From contig JAKAFH010000016.1 of the NCBI GenBank assembly GCA_021818025.1, positions 1-34,202 of the forward strand: 34,202 nucleotides of DNA. Direction: 5' to 3'. Position 1 is the stretch's first letter; every line of letters begins with the position of its first letter. The notes beneath the pieces were generated by a model. It was not told the origin of the DNA. It did not search any database and saw only the letters and a list, made by a program, of their open reading frames with translations. The DNA is from Actinomycetes bacterium. GTDB lineage: Bacteria; Actinomycetota; Acidimicrobiia; Acidimicrobiales; RAAP-2. Positions 22,335-30,021 of this stretch are shown here, piece after piece. The position numbers and the translations under genes are program-made.

Positions 22335-23929
22335 GAGCCGATCGCGACCGTCTGCGCCGCTGGATCCAACGGGCCAAGCCCCCCCGCGGCGCGCTGATCA
22401 AGGCACTCGTCGCCGGGACGATCAGTTCGATCACGGCCCTGGGACTGTTCGTCGGGGCGGTCGCGCTGCTGGTCGTGAGTGCGACACGGCCGGGCCTTCG
22501 AGCCGTCGCGGGCATCCTCATCGTCATCGAGCTCTTCGCATTCCTTCGCTCGCCGATTCGCTTCAACGAGCGGATGAGTGCGCATCGCCTGGGCTTCGCC
22601 GCCGTTTCGCGCTGGCGGCGATGGCTCCTGGTCACCGTCGGACTGTGGTCGGTGCGCCGTTGGCGCGCCTACGCTCGCGGCGACCTCTTGGAACGAGCAC
22701 TCCAGGACACCGACGAACTGCAAGACCTGTGGCTTCGATTCGTACTACCGGCAGCGAGTTCACTCGTCGCGCTCGCGGTCGGTGACGTCGTCATCGCCTG
22801 CCTCGCACCCCGGGGTGGCTGGATCGCCGCGGCCGTACTCGTTGCCGTGATCCAGGGCATCGGCGTCGTCGCCCTCGCCGCCTCGGCCGATTCGCTGATC
22901 GCGGTCGACCGCTGGCTGCGTCGGGCCCGCGGTGAGTTCCGCGCGACACTCGTCGCGCTGAGCACGGTGAGCCCCGAACTGAGCCTCCTCGGCGCTCGTT
23001 CGTTCCTCGACCGGCGCCTGGACGGACCGCGCGAGGCGCTCGCCGGAGCCGAGGCACGGGCGGCACGCCAGCGTCGCCGGTCGGCCCTCGTCGCTCCGCT
23101 GGCCACCGTGGCGGCCGTGATCGCGCTGCGCGGCGTCGCACCGACGAGTGCCCCGGTGTGGACGGTCGTCTCGCTGCTGCTCGCGCTGGCGACCTTCGAC
23201 GCACTCAGTGCCATTCGGACGGCCCTGGACACCGCCGTCGCGGTCAGCGCGGCCGCGGAGCGGTTGGAGGAACTCGACGTCGCACCCGCGGTGGCCGACG
23301 CGCTCTGGCCCTCAGACACCACGGTGCGCGTCGACCGCGTGACGCTTCGTGAGGATGCGCGCACCATCCTCCACGACGGCTCCTTCGAGGTCGCTCCGGG
23401 CCGCCACGTCGCGGTGACCGGCCCGTCGGGCAGCGGCAAGTCCACGCTGTTGCGAGTCCTCGCGGGACTCGACGTCCCTGACGACGGCGCCGTCTCGATC
23501 GGGCGCACGCCGATCACCGAGATCGGCGAGGACGTGCTTCGCGAGCACGTGGCGTTCGTGCCCGCCGAGACCGGTCTCCTGCGCGGCTACGCGCGCGACG
23601 TGCTGGCCCTCGGGCGCCGCGTGGTGCGCCCGATTGATGAGGACTTGATCGCCCTGGGCGTCGACGCGGGACCGGCGACGCGCTGGGAGGAGCTGTCGCG
23701 TGGCCAGTCCCAGCGAGTGGCGATCGTGCGCGCGCTCGCCATCGGACCAGACATCGTGATCCTCGACGAACCGACGAGCGGCCTCGGTCGCGAGGAGACC
23801 GCGGCGGTCATTGGCTTTCTCGCGGCCAGCGGCGCCACGGTGATCGTCGCGACCCACGACGAACAGATCATCGCGTGGAGCGACCTCGTGGTCGACCTGG
23901 GCGGTGGCGCCATCACCACCGCGCAGTGA
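22331..23929 (+). CDS. ABC exporter half-transporter, CydC-like, intact ATPase
   Basis: This 532-aa partner subunit has an N-terminal membrane domain with about six hydrophobic segments (residues about 20-310) and a complete ATPase: Walker A GPSGSGKST (364-372), signature LSRGQ (455-459), Walker B ILDEP with D479 and the catalytic E480, and switch H509 in VATHD. The Q-loop position is Ala (FVPAETGLL), which is unusual. With the upstream gene it forms a CydDC-type heterodimer. No cydAB genes occur in the window, so the link to cytochrome bd is untested. It converges with the aldo/keto reductase gene 16 bp away. Confidence 0.78.
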   Translation: MRADRDRLRRWIQRAKPPRGALIKALVAGTISSITALGLFVGAVALLVVSATRPGLRAVAGILIVIELFAFLRSPIRFNERMSAHRLGFAAVSRWRRWLLVTVGLWSVRRWRAYARGDLLERALQDTDELQDLWLRFVLPAASSLVALAVGDVVIACLAPRGGWIAAAVLVAVIQGIGVVALAASADSLIAVDRWLRRARGEFRATLVALSTVSPELSLLGARSFLDRRLDGPREALAGAEARAARQRRRSALVAPLATVAAVIALRGVAPTSAPVWTVVSLLLALATFDALSAIRTALDTAVAVSAAAERLEELDVAPAVADALWPSDTTVRVDRVTLREDARTILHDGSFEVAPGRHVAVTGPSGSGKSTLLRVLAGLDVPDDGAVSIGRTPITEIGEDVLREHVAFVPAETGLLRGYARDVLALGRRVVRPIDEDLIALGVDAGPATRWEELSRGQSQRVAIVRALAIGPDIVILDEPTSGLGREETAAVIGFLAASGATVIVATHDEQIIAWSDLVVDLGGGAITTAQ

Positions 23930-23945
23930 GCCTCGCCAGGCGATT

Positions 23946-24929
23946 TCAACCGTTGATCGTCCGCATGCCGCTTTCGTGATAGCGATCGCCCACCACGGCA
24001 CTGCGCGGCACGGCGGCCTCGAGGGCAGCGATGGTCTCGGCGCTCAGCTGCAGATCGCTCGCGCCGATGTTCTCGTAGAGCCACCGGCGACGCTTCGTGC
24101 CCGGGATCGCCACCACGTCCTCGCCGCGGCTCAACACCCAGGCGAGCGCCAGTTGGGCCACGCGCACGTCGAGTCCCGCGGCGATCGACTCCAGGCTCTG
24201 GACGAGTTTCATGTTCTGCTCGTAGGCCTCACCGACGAAACGGGGATGGTGTTTGCGAAAGTCACCATCGGCCGTGCCAGTCCGATTCGCCGCCTCGTCC
24301 GTGAGGAATCCGCGGCCCAGCGGGCTGTAGGCGACGAACCCGATGCCCAGGCGACGGCAGGTGTCGAGCACGCCGTCCTCGGGGTCGCGGGTCCAGAGCG
24401 AGTACTCCGATTGCACGGCCGTGACCGGGTGCACGGCGTGGGCTCGCTCGATGGTCGCCGGTGCTGCCTCGGAGATGCCGAGGAAACGCACCTTGCCGGC
24501 CTCGACCAACGACTTCATCGCGCCCCAGGTCTCCTCGACCGGCACGGTTTGGTCGACTCGATGCTGGTAGTAGAGGTCAATGACGTCCACGCCGAGCCGA
24601 GCGAGCGAGGCGTCACAGGCGGCCACCACGTACTCGGGTCGCCCGTTCACCCCGAGTGACGTGCCATCCTCGGTGCGCTGGTTGCCGAACTTCGTCGCGA
24701 GGACGACCTCGTCACGTCGCGAGGCGATGGCCCGACCGACGAGTCGTTCGTTGGTAAAGGGCCCGTACATGTCAGCCGTGTCGAGGAAGTTCACGCCCTC
24801 GTCCAGGGCCGTGTTGATCACGGCCACCGATTCGGCGTCGTCGCCCACGCCGTAGAACTCGCTCATCCCCATGCAGCCGAGGCCCTGCTGCGAGACTTCA
24901 AGTCCACGACCAAGAATCCGGTGTTCCAT
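23946..24929 (-). CDS. Aldo/keto reductase
   Basis: This 327-aa TIM-barrel enzyme reduces aldehydes or ketones with NADPH. The AKR tetrad is complete: D50, Y55, K80 and H123, in [16 protein letters not shown] and LYYQHRVD. The C-terminal cofactor segment reads [19 protein letters not shown]. It resembles the AKR13-like group with [12 protein letters not shown] at the N-terminus; substrate is unknown. The ATG has a good Shine-Dalgarno (AAGGGGG about 8 nt upstream) and a TATCGT -10 candidate at 24956-24961, so unlike many neighbours it has a leader. It diverges from the hemolysin III gene. Confidence 0.9.
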   Translation of the reverse strand: MEHRILGRGLEVSQQGLGCMGMSEFYGVGDDAESVAVINTALDEGVNFLDTADMYGPFTNERLVGRAIASRRDEVVLATKFGNQRTEDGTSLGVNGRPEYVVAACDASLARLGVDVIDLYYQHRVDQTVPVEETWGAMKSLVEAGKVRFLGISEAAPATIERAHAVHPVTAVQSEYSLWTRDPEDGVLDTCRRLGIGFVAYSPLGRGFLTDEAANRTGTADGDFRKHHPRFVGEAYEQNMKLVQSLESIAAGLDVRVAQLALAWVLSRGEDVVAIPGTKRRRWLYENIGASDLQLSAETIAALEAAVPRSAVVGDRYHESGMRTING

Positions 24930-24955
24930 CGTTCTTCCCCCTTGTGAATTTGCTC

Positions 24956-24961
24956 ACGATA
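24956..24961 (-). promoter_or_regulatory. -10-like TATCGT for the aldo/keto reductase
   Basis: TATCGT on the minus strand lies about 26 nt upstream of the ATG, leaving a short leader of about 20 nt that includes the AAGGGGG ribosome binding site. Confidence 0.35.
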
Positions 24962-25020
24962 CGGACATTCCAGCGATTTCGTGTTCACCCTACCGGTCAT
25001 CGACCCACTATCTTCGTCGT

Positions 25021-25085
25021 ATTGGCTGGGGGGGCCAACTTACGCGAGCCCGCTCGTTTCCTCGTGGAACGAGCGGGCTTCGTCG
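25021..25085 (+). ncRNA. Candidate small RNA with two hairpins
   Basis: Between two divergent genes, TATCTT at 25009-25014 is followed by 6 nt and a possible start at about 25021. A short hairpin (TTGGC 25022-25026 with GCCAA 25034-25038) comes first, then a perfect 12-bp hairpin (25047-25058 with 25068-25079, 9-nt loop). Only a weak U-tract follows (TTCGTCGTT). The downstream gene appears to start its own transcript at 25193, so the hairpins are not obviously its leader. No known RNA family is recognised. A bidirectional barrier or chance structure is possible. Confidence 0.3.
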
Positions 25086-25180
25086 TTCCCGGGACCAGTG
25101 ACCTCGCCGCTCGCACCACGGCCGAGCGTCGACCACGTCGGCGATCCTCACCTCGAGCAGCACCAGGCGCGCTCGGGCCG

Positions 25181-25186
25181 TAACGT
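25181..25186 (+). promoter_or_regulatory. -10 box (TAACGT) of a leaderless promoter
   Basis: TAACGT is followed by 6 nt and the GTG start at 25193, with no Shine-Dalgarno. Confidence 0.45.
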
Positions 25187-25192
25187 GATGTC

Positions 25193-25858
25193 GTGAGCAC
25201 AACGACCCCCGCGAGACCGGTCGATCCGGCGCACGTCAAGCCGCGCCTACGCGGCTGGCTGCACGCGATCGGCGTCGTCGTGCTCTTGCTCGCGTCGCCC
25301 ATCCTCTACCTGCGCGCCCACACCTGGGCCCAAGTTGCCTGGGTCACGTGTTACGTCGCGGGGGTGTCGATCATGATGGTGACGAGCGCGCTTCTGCACC
25401 GGGTCAACTGGAGCGACGCCCATCGGCGGGCGTGGCGTCGGGCCGACCACTCGGCGATCTTCGCCGCCATCGCCGGGACCTACCTCGCCGTCGCCGGTCT
25501 GACCATGCACGGCAGGATTCGCGTCGTCCTGCTGCTGGTGATCGCCGGCGGCGCGGCGCTCGGCGTCCTGATCCGCCAGTTGGCGCTCGACGCGCCCAAG
25601 TGGGTCAACACGCTCCCCTACCTGGTCGTCGGGTGGGCGGCGGTGGGCGTGCTGCCCCAGATATTCCGCGGCGGCGGCGCGGTGACTTTCTCACTGATCG
25701 TGGCTGGGGGTGTGGCCTACTCAGTCGGCGCGGTCTTCTACGGGACCAAGCGTCCCCGTCTCAGCCCTCGGGTCTTTGGGTATCACGAGCTCTTCCATGC
25801 CTGCACCCTGCTCGGCGTCGCGCTGACCTTCGCCGCGATCGCCGTCGCTCTTCACTGA
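25193..25858 (+). CDS. Hemolysin III / PAQR-family membrane protein
   Basis: This 221-aa protein has seven predicted transmembrane helices and the family's conserved polar motifs: KPRLRGWLH, SALLHRVNWS, RRADHSAIFAAIAGTYL and FGYHELFHA. The histidines in these motifs form the metal site of PAQR proteins. Bacterial HlyIII/TrhA members affect membrane lipid homeostasis; the haemolysin name is historical. It ends immediately before the converging histidine phosphatase gene, whose stop begins at the next base. Confidence 0.9.
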   Translation: MSTTTPARPVDPAHVKPRLRGWLHAIGVVVLLLASPILYLRAHTWAQVAWVTCYVAGVSIMMVTSALLHRVNWSDAHRRAWRRADHSAIFAAIAGTYLAVAGLTMHGRIRVVLLLVIAGGAALGVLIRQLALDAPKWVNTLPYLVVGWAAVGVLPQIFRGGGAVTFSLIVAGGVAYSVGAVFYGTKRPRLSPRVFGYHELFHACTLLGVALTFAAIAVALH

Positions 25859-26452
25859 TCAGTCCAGCGGCGGCACCAGGTTGAAGTGCACGAGCGTCGG
25901 AGACGACTGACGCATCCCGATCGTGGTGATCGAGCCGTTGTCAAGGCGCGTGCGCCACGCGACGGACCCCGGAACCCCGAGCGCCCACACGGTCGCCGAT
26001 TTGATGGGGCTGACGTGGCTCACGATCGCGAGGTGGCGGTGGTGCTCGTGGAGCAGGCTCGAGGGGTCTGCGAGCAAGTCGTTCAGCACCGCGTGCACCC
26101 GTCGGTCGACCGATTCGAGCGACTCGCCGTCGCCGAGGGCGAGGTCGTGATCGGACTCGAAAGCGTGCCACTGGTCGTCACTCACCACGCTGACCGGCTG
26201 GCCGTCAAGGAAGCCGTAGTCCACTTCGATGAACTCGGGTCGCACCGTCGCGGCCAGGTGTGGCAGCGCCAGACGTGCCGTATCGCGGGCGCGTCGCAGG
26301 GGCGACGTCCACACCTCTTCCACACCCTCGACGAGACGCCGTAAGGCGGTCGCTTGACGTTCGCCGAGCGCAGTCAGTTCGGGATCGCTTCGTCCAACGA
26401 GCAGCCGCTGCGCGTTGGTCGTGGTCTGACCGTGGCGGATGAGGATGATCAC
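25859..26452 (-). CDS. Histidine phosphatase (phosphoglycerate mutase-like)
   Basis: This 197-aa protein has the branch-1 RHG motif (LIRHGQTTTNAQ), the TSPLRRARDTA segment with its phosphate-contacting arginine, the acidic EVDYGFLDGQ motif and the second catalytic His in IVSHVSPIK. It resembles CobC-type phosphatases and the phosphatase domain of M. tuberculosis Rv2228c, which lies beside a zinc-ribbon protein like the upstream gene here. The RNase HI domain of Rv2228c is absent. The start is GTG at 26452, overlapping the upstream stop as GTGA; the longer frame to 26473 is less likely. Confidence 0.88.
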   Translation of the reverse strand: MIILIRHGQTTTNAQRLLVGRSDPELTALGERQATALRRLVEGVEEVWTSPLRRARDTARLALPHLAATVRPEFIEVDYGFLDGQPVSVVSDDQWHAFESDHDLALGDGESLESVDRRVHAVLNDLLADPSSLLHEHHRHLAIVSHVSPIKSATVWALGVPGSVAWRTRLDNGSITTIGMRQSSPTLVHFNLVPPLD

Positions 26453-27159
26453 GGCAGCAAGAGCCGCCCGCACGAGGGGCAGTCCATGAAGGTGCCTTCG
26501 GCCTGGCCCTTCGCTCGATCCAGGTCGAGGGGCGCCAGCGCGATCCGACAGCCGTCGCAGCGACCGGCTACGATCTGGCTGGCCCCGGCGCCCCCGGCGC
26601 GGGTCATCGCGCGCCGGTAGCGTGCGAGCAGAGCCTCCGGAACGTCCCGGGACCGCTCCTCGCGCGCGGCGCGCAACGACACGACCTCCTCGTCGAGCGA
26701 TGCTCGCAACTGGTCGACCGTGCTTCGCAACTCCTCGCGGCGCGCGAGTCTTGGCTTGATCGCACGCCGCAGCCGATCGACCGCGGCATCGTGCGCCTCG
26801 ACGGACTCGAGCAATTCGAGGGCCTCGTCATCGGCCACGTCGCCCTGGGCCGACACTGATTCGAGCTCACGCTGCATGGCCGAGAGGTCGCGCGCACCGC
26901 CAGTTGACGAAGCCAGCGCCGCCTCGAGCTCGCGTCGACGTTGCTGTAGCCGGTCAGCGCGCGCCGCCACCTCTTCGTAGCCCGCGCGAAGGGGCGCGAC
27001 CGCCGCCTCGGCGTCTCGAATGGCCGCGACCTCGACGCGGAGCTGGTCTTCCAACGTTGCGAGCTCCTCGGCTTCGGGAAGATGCTCGCGCTGAGCGACC
27101 ACCCGATCAATCCACCGATCCGACTCCATCAGGGCGCGTAGCGCATCGACGTCAGTCAT
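26449..27159 (-). CDS. Coiled-coil protein with C-terminal C4 zinc ribbon (DUF164/CT398-like)
   Basis: This 236-aa protein is a long charged helical hairpin (residues about 15-180) followed by a zinc ribbon with C201, C204, C227 and C230 (CDGC and CPSC). It matches the CT398/Rv2229c-like family, found in many bacteria beside nif3 and RNase H or phosphatase genes; its function is not established and nucleic-acid or sigma-factor binding has been proposed. It overlaps the NUDIX gene by 8 bp and the phosphatase gene by 4 bp, placing it fourth in a five-gene operon. Confidence 0.88.
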   Translation of the reverse strand: MTDVDALRALMESDRWIDRVVAQREHLPEAEELATLEDQLRVEVAAIRDAEAAVAPLRAGYEEVAARADRLQQRRRELEAALASSTGGARDLSAMQRELESVSAQGDVADDEALELLESVEAHDAAVDRLRRAIKPRLARREELRSTVDQLRASLDEEVVSLRAAREERSRDVPEALLARYRRAMTRAGGAGASQIVAGRCDGCRIALAPLDLDRAKGQAEGTFMDCPSCGRLLLP

Positions 27160-27703
27160 CGTTGTAGTCTGACACGTCCCACCGCGCCGTCTCTGCCGCC
27201 AGGGCGGCCAAGGCTGGCCGAAGCGCGGGCTCGGCCCGCTCCACGGCAGCGTCGTAGTCGAACCAGTGCACGTCGGGGCTCTCGCCGGGCGGTGGCGCCG
27301 GCTCGACGGGCGGCGCGATCAGCACGTAGCGCAGGTCGTAGTGCGTGTGGCCCCGCGGACCGGGGTGCACGTCGACGTGAAAGAGCAGGGGTGGGCGACG
27401 ATGTCGCGCCACGAGGCCCGTTTCCTCGAGCGTCTCGCGCAGTGCCGCCGCCAAGACGTCCTCGCCCGCGTCGACGTGTCCACCCGGCTGGACCCAGATG
27501 CCCAATCGCCGGTGTCGGTGCAAGATCACGCCGCGTTTCGACACGACGAACGCTGACGCCGTGACGTGGTGGTCGTGCGCGAATTCGTCGAAGGGGTCGA
27601 TTGGCCAACGCAGCCGCTCGAGCGTCGCCGTGATCGAGGCGGCCTCACGTTCGTCGACCGGCGTCAGTGCCTCGATCGAGTCGGCGATCGCGCCGAGATT
27701 CAC
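27152..27703 (-). CDS. NUDIX hydrolase
   Basis: This 183-aa hydrolase cleaves a nucleoside-diphosphate linked compound. The NUDIX box is complete at residues 75-97: G75, E81, R89, E90, E93, E94 and G96, in GGHVDAGEDVLAAALRETLE and the following residues. A 45-residue N-terminal helical extension precedes the fold. The WVQPGGHVD context is seen in actinobacterial MutT-like proteins; the substrate is unknown. It starts with GTG overlapping the PPOX gene stop as GTGA. Confidence 0.9.
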   Translation of the reverse strand: MNLGAIADSIEALTPVDEREAASITATLERLRWPIDPFDEFAHDHHVTASAFVVSKRGVILHRHRRLGIWVQPGGHVDAGEDVLAAALRETLEETGLVARHRRPPLLFHVDVHPGPRGHTHYDLRYVLIAPPVEPAPPPGESPDVHWFDYDAAVERAEPALRPALAALAAETARWDVSDYNDD

Positions 27704-28371
27704 GGCGTTCCGTCTAGGAGCCGGCGCACCGACGCCGGCACCGGGATCGCGCCGTCGCCCATCGCACCGTCGCTCGAGGGCACCGGCGGACCGAAGGTGA
27801 GCCTCGCGGGCACGACGCCAGACCAGACCGGTAGGGCCTGGTCTTCGGCGGGATCGTCCGTCGGACCGGCCGACACCTTCACCGAGGCCTCGTCGATCGA
27901 CACGCTCACCACGAGGGTTCGACGCAATTCGGCGTCGGTCGCGGGCCGTATCTCGCCACTGCGACCCGGTAGGACCGCGTCCACGAAGTCGTCGAGGATC
28001 CGTCGCTTCGCCTCGAGGTCGGTCACCGACGCCACGGCGCCAAAGACCACCACCGATCGATAGGCGATGGAGGACTCGAAACCACTCCTCGCGACGCGAA
28101 TGCCGTCATAGAGCGTCGCGGTGACACAGGCCTCACCACGCGCGAGCACCGCCTTCATCACCGCATTGGAGCGGCTGCCGTGCAGGTACAGGACGTCACC
28201 GTCGCGCGCGTGCAGGGTCGGAAGCGCGACGGCGAGACCGTCGACCACCGCCGCCACCGTGCAGTAGGGCGCCGCGTCGAGCACCGCGTCGACGGTCTCA
28301 CGCTCGTAGCGAGCCTTCTCGGGCAAGCGCCGGACACGACTTCGTTCGCTAGGGGCCTGCGCGCCACTCAT
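27700..28371 (-). CDS. Pyridoxamine 5'-phosphate oxidase-like FMN-binding protein
   Basis: This 223-aa protein has a split-barrel flavin-binding fold of the PNPOx-like/5-nitroimidazole-resistance type. Supporting motifs are an RRLPEKARYERETVDAVLD start, VVDGLAVALPTLHARDGDVLYLHGSRSN, and a RSVVVFGAVASVTD strand. Such proteins bind FMN, F420 or haem and reduce diverse small molecules; no substrate can be assigned. It overlaps phzF as ATGA and the NUDIX gene as GTGA within the same operon. Confidence 0.82.
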   Translation of the reverse strand: MSGAQAPSERSRVRRLPEKARYERETVDAVLDAAPYCTVAAVVDGLAVALPTLHARDGDVLYLHGSRSNAVMKAVLARGEACVTATLYDGIRVARSGFESSIAYRSVVVFGAVASVTDLEAKRRILDDFVDAVLPGRSGEIRPATDAELRRTLVVSVSIDEASVKVSAGPTDDPAEDQALPVWSGVVPARLTFGPPVPSSDGAMGDGAIPVPASVRRLLDGTP

Positions 28372-29180
28372 GCTCGCAGGTCACCCCCGAAGAAGGTGCG
28401 CGCGTAGCCCGCCACTTCGACGTTCTTCTCGAACAGTCGCGCGAACATCACGCCCCCGCGCGTCGAGGCCTGGCGCACGATCACGGTCGGCGAACCGGTC
28501 TGGGCGACCCACCAGGGCGCGACGGCGCACAGGGCGCTGCCAGTGACCGGGTCCTCGGCCAGACCCAGTCGAGGCGCGAAGACCCGGATCGAGACGTCGG
28601 CGTCGGGTCCGCCGACGCACGCGGCGATCACGAGCGCACCGGGCACGAGAAAGAGGCTCATGGGATCGATCGCGAGTCCGCACAGTGCGTCGTAGTTCTC
28701 CACGACCGCGAGCACGCTTTGGGGCCCCGCCTGGTACACCTCGCGCACCGCCCCGAGGGTGCCGTTGAGCACGGAGGGCTCAAGGGGCTCGAGGTACGCC
28801 CGCGGCAGGTCTATGCCGAGCATGCCATCGCGCAGGCGGCGTCCCGAGAGCACCCCGGCGCGGGTCTGGAAGAAGAGCTCGCCAGCGGGCACGCCCAGCT
28901 CGCTGAGCAGCACGTGCAGCGTGGCGAGCGTGGCGTGTCCGCACAGGTCGACCTCGACGGTCGGCGTGAACCAGCGCAGCGACCATCCGTCGCCAACGCG
29001 GCGAATGAACGCCGTCTCTGAGACGCCGAGCTCGAAGGCGATCTGCTGGAGGTCGTCGTCTGAGACCGACCGTTCGAGCAGGACTACCACCGCCGGATTC
29101 CCGCGCGCGCCTTCGCCAATAAAGGCATCCACCCACCAGAGGCGATGGCCGAAGGTGACGTTCACGGAGTCCACGGACAT
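28368..29180 (-). CDS. PhzF-family isomerase-like protein
   Basis: This 270-aa protein has the diaminopimelate-epimerase-like fold of PhzF. Signatures are WVDAFIGEGARGNPAVVV, the catalytic glutamate E55 in GVSETAFI, WFTPTVEVDLCGHATLATLH, and EDPVTGSALCAVAPWW in the second half. PhzF of pseudomonads isomerises a phenazine precursor, but most family members, this one included, occur without phenazine genes and have unknown substrates. I use the ATG at 29180; the upstream open frame to 29480 lies opposite the EEP gene. It heads a five-gene overlapping operon. Confidence 0.88.
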   Translation of the reverse strand: MSVDSVNVTFGHRLWWVDAFIGEGARGNPAVVVLLERSVSDDDLQQIAFELGVSETAFIRRVGDGWSLRWFTPTVEVDLCGHATLATLHVLLSELGVPAGELFFQTRAGVLSGRRLRDGMLGIDLPRAYLEPLEPSVLNGTLGAVREVYQAGPQSVLAVVENYDALCGLAIDPMSLFLVPGALVIAACVGGPDADVSIRVFAPRLGLAEDPVTGSALCAVAPWWVAQTGSPTVIVRQASTRGGVMFARLFEKNVEVAGYARTFFGGDLRA

Positions 29181-29208
29181 AGATCCTGACACAACGCTGG
29201 CGCAGTCG

Positions 29209-29214
29209 TAAACT
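29209..29214 (+). promoter_or_regulatory. -10 box (TAAACT) of a leaderless promoter
   Basis: TAAACT is followed by 6 nt and the GTG start at 29221. Confidence 0.5.
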
Positions 29215-29220
29215 TGTTCG

Positions 29221-30021
29221 GTGCGCGTCGCGACGTTCAACCTGCACGCTGGGGTGGACGGCTGGGGTCGCCCGACCAGCGCCCTCGAGCACGCGATGTC
29301 GCTGCAGGCCGACGTCCTGATCTGTCCCGAGACCTGGCGTGGTGACGACGGGCCGGACTTCTTCGCCGATCTACAGGCACGTCTGTCGATGACGGGCCTC
29401 TTCGTACCCTTGGCGCGCGCCGAACGCGTGACCACCGGACACGCGGGGGCGACCTGGCAACCCCGGCTGGCGCATTTCACTGGCGAGCACGGCCTCTACT
29501 TCACCGAGCACCGAACGCTCAGCGCGGCCCAGCAGGCTCGGCGCACCCAGTCACACTCAGTCGAGAGCGGCGAGTGGGGTCTGAGCCTGCTCACGCGCTA
29601 CCCCGTGACCGCGATCCGTGCCCAGGCCCTGGGTCGGTTGCCGCGCGAGCGGGTCCGGCGCACGGTGATCATCGCCGACCTGGACGTGGACGGCCGACCC
29701 GTCACCGTCCTCGCGATCCACGGTGCGCACCTGAGCCACGGGTCCTTCCGCCAGTATCGCCGGGTGCGGGCCATCGCCGACGGCATCGATCCAGGTCGAC
29801 CGCTCCTGCTCGTCGGCGACTTCAACTCCTGGCGTCCTCCTCTGCGTCTCTTCTTTCCAGGGTGGCGCACGCTGGCGCGCGCGCGCACCTGGCCCGCCCG
29901 CCGCCCGCATTCCCAGATCGACCACATCCTGGGCCGTGGACCCTGGCGCTCGACCGCGAGCTTCGCGAGCGACGGCGGCAGCGACCACTTGGCGCTGTGC
30001 GCGGAGCTCGAACTCGATTAG
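29221..30021 (+). CDS. Endonuclease/exonuclease/phosphatase (EEP) family hydrolase
   Basis: This 266-aa protein has the DNase I-like fold motifs: TFNLHAG with N7, CPETW with the metal ligand E37, GEWGLSLLTRYPV, AIHGAHLSHGS with the catalytic histidine, VGDFNSW, and the final SDHLAL His-Asp pair. Family members cleave phosphodiesters of nucleic acids, sphingomyelin or inositol phosphates; the substrate here is open. No signal peptide is seen, so it is probably cytosolic. It diverges from phzF and converges with the MFS gene with a 4-bp overlap. Confidence 0.88.
   Translation: MRVATFNLHAGVDGWGRPTSALEHAMSLQADVLICPETWRGDDGPDFFADLQARLSMTGLFVPLARAERVTTGHAGATWQPRLAHFTGEHGLYFTEHRTLSAAQQARRTQSHSVESGEWGLSLLTRYPVTAIRAQALGRLPRERVRRTVIIADLDVDGRPVTVLAIHGAHLSHGSFRQYRRVRAIADGIDPGRPLLLVGDFNSWRPPLRLFFPGWRTLARARTWPARRPHSQIDHILGRGPWRSTASFASDGGSDHLALCAELELD

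Noticed and set aside
25047-25079. Simple intrinsic terminator of a flanking gene
   Set aside because: Both flanking genes are transcribed away from the hairpin, and the U-tract is weak.
28368-29180. Phenazine biosynthesis cluster
   Set aside because: Only a PhzF-family gene is present; most such genes are unrelated to phenazines and no other phz gene is near.
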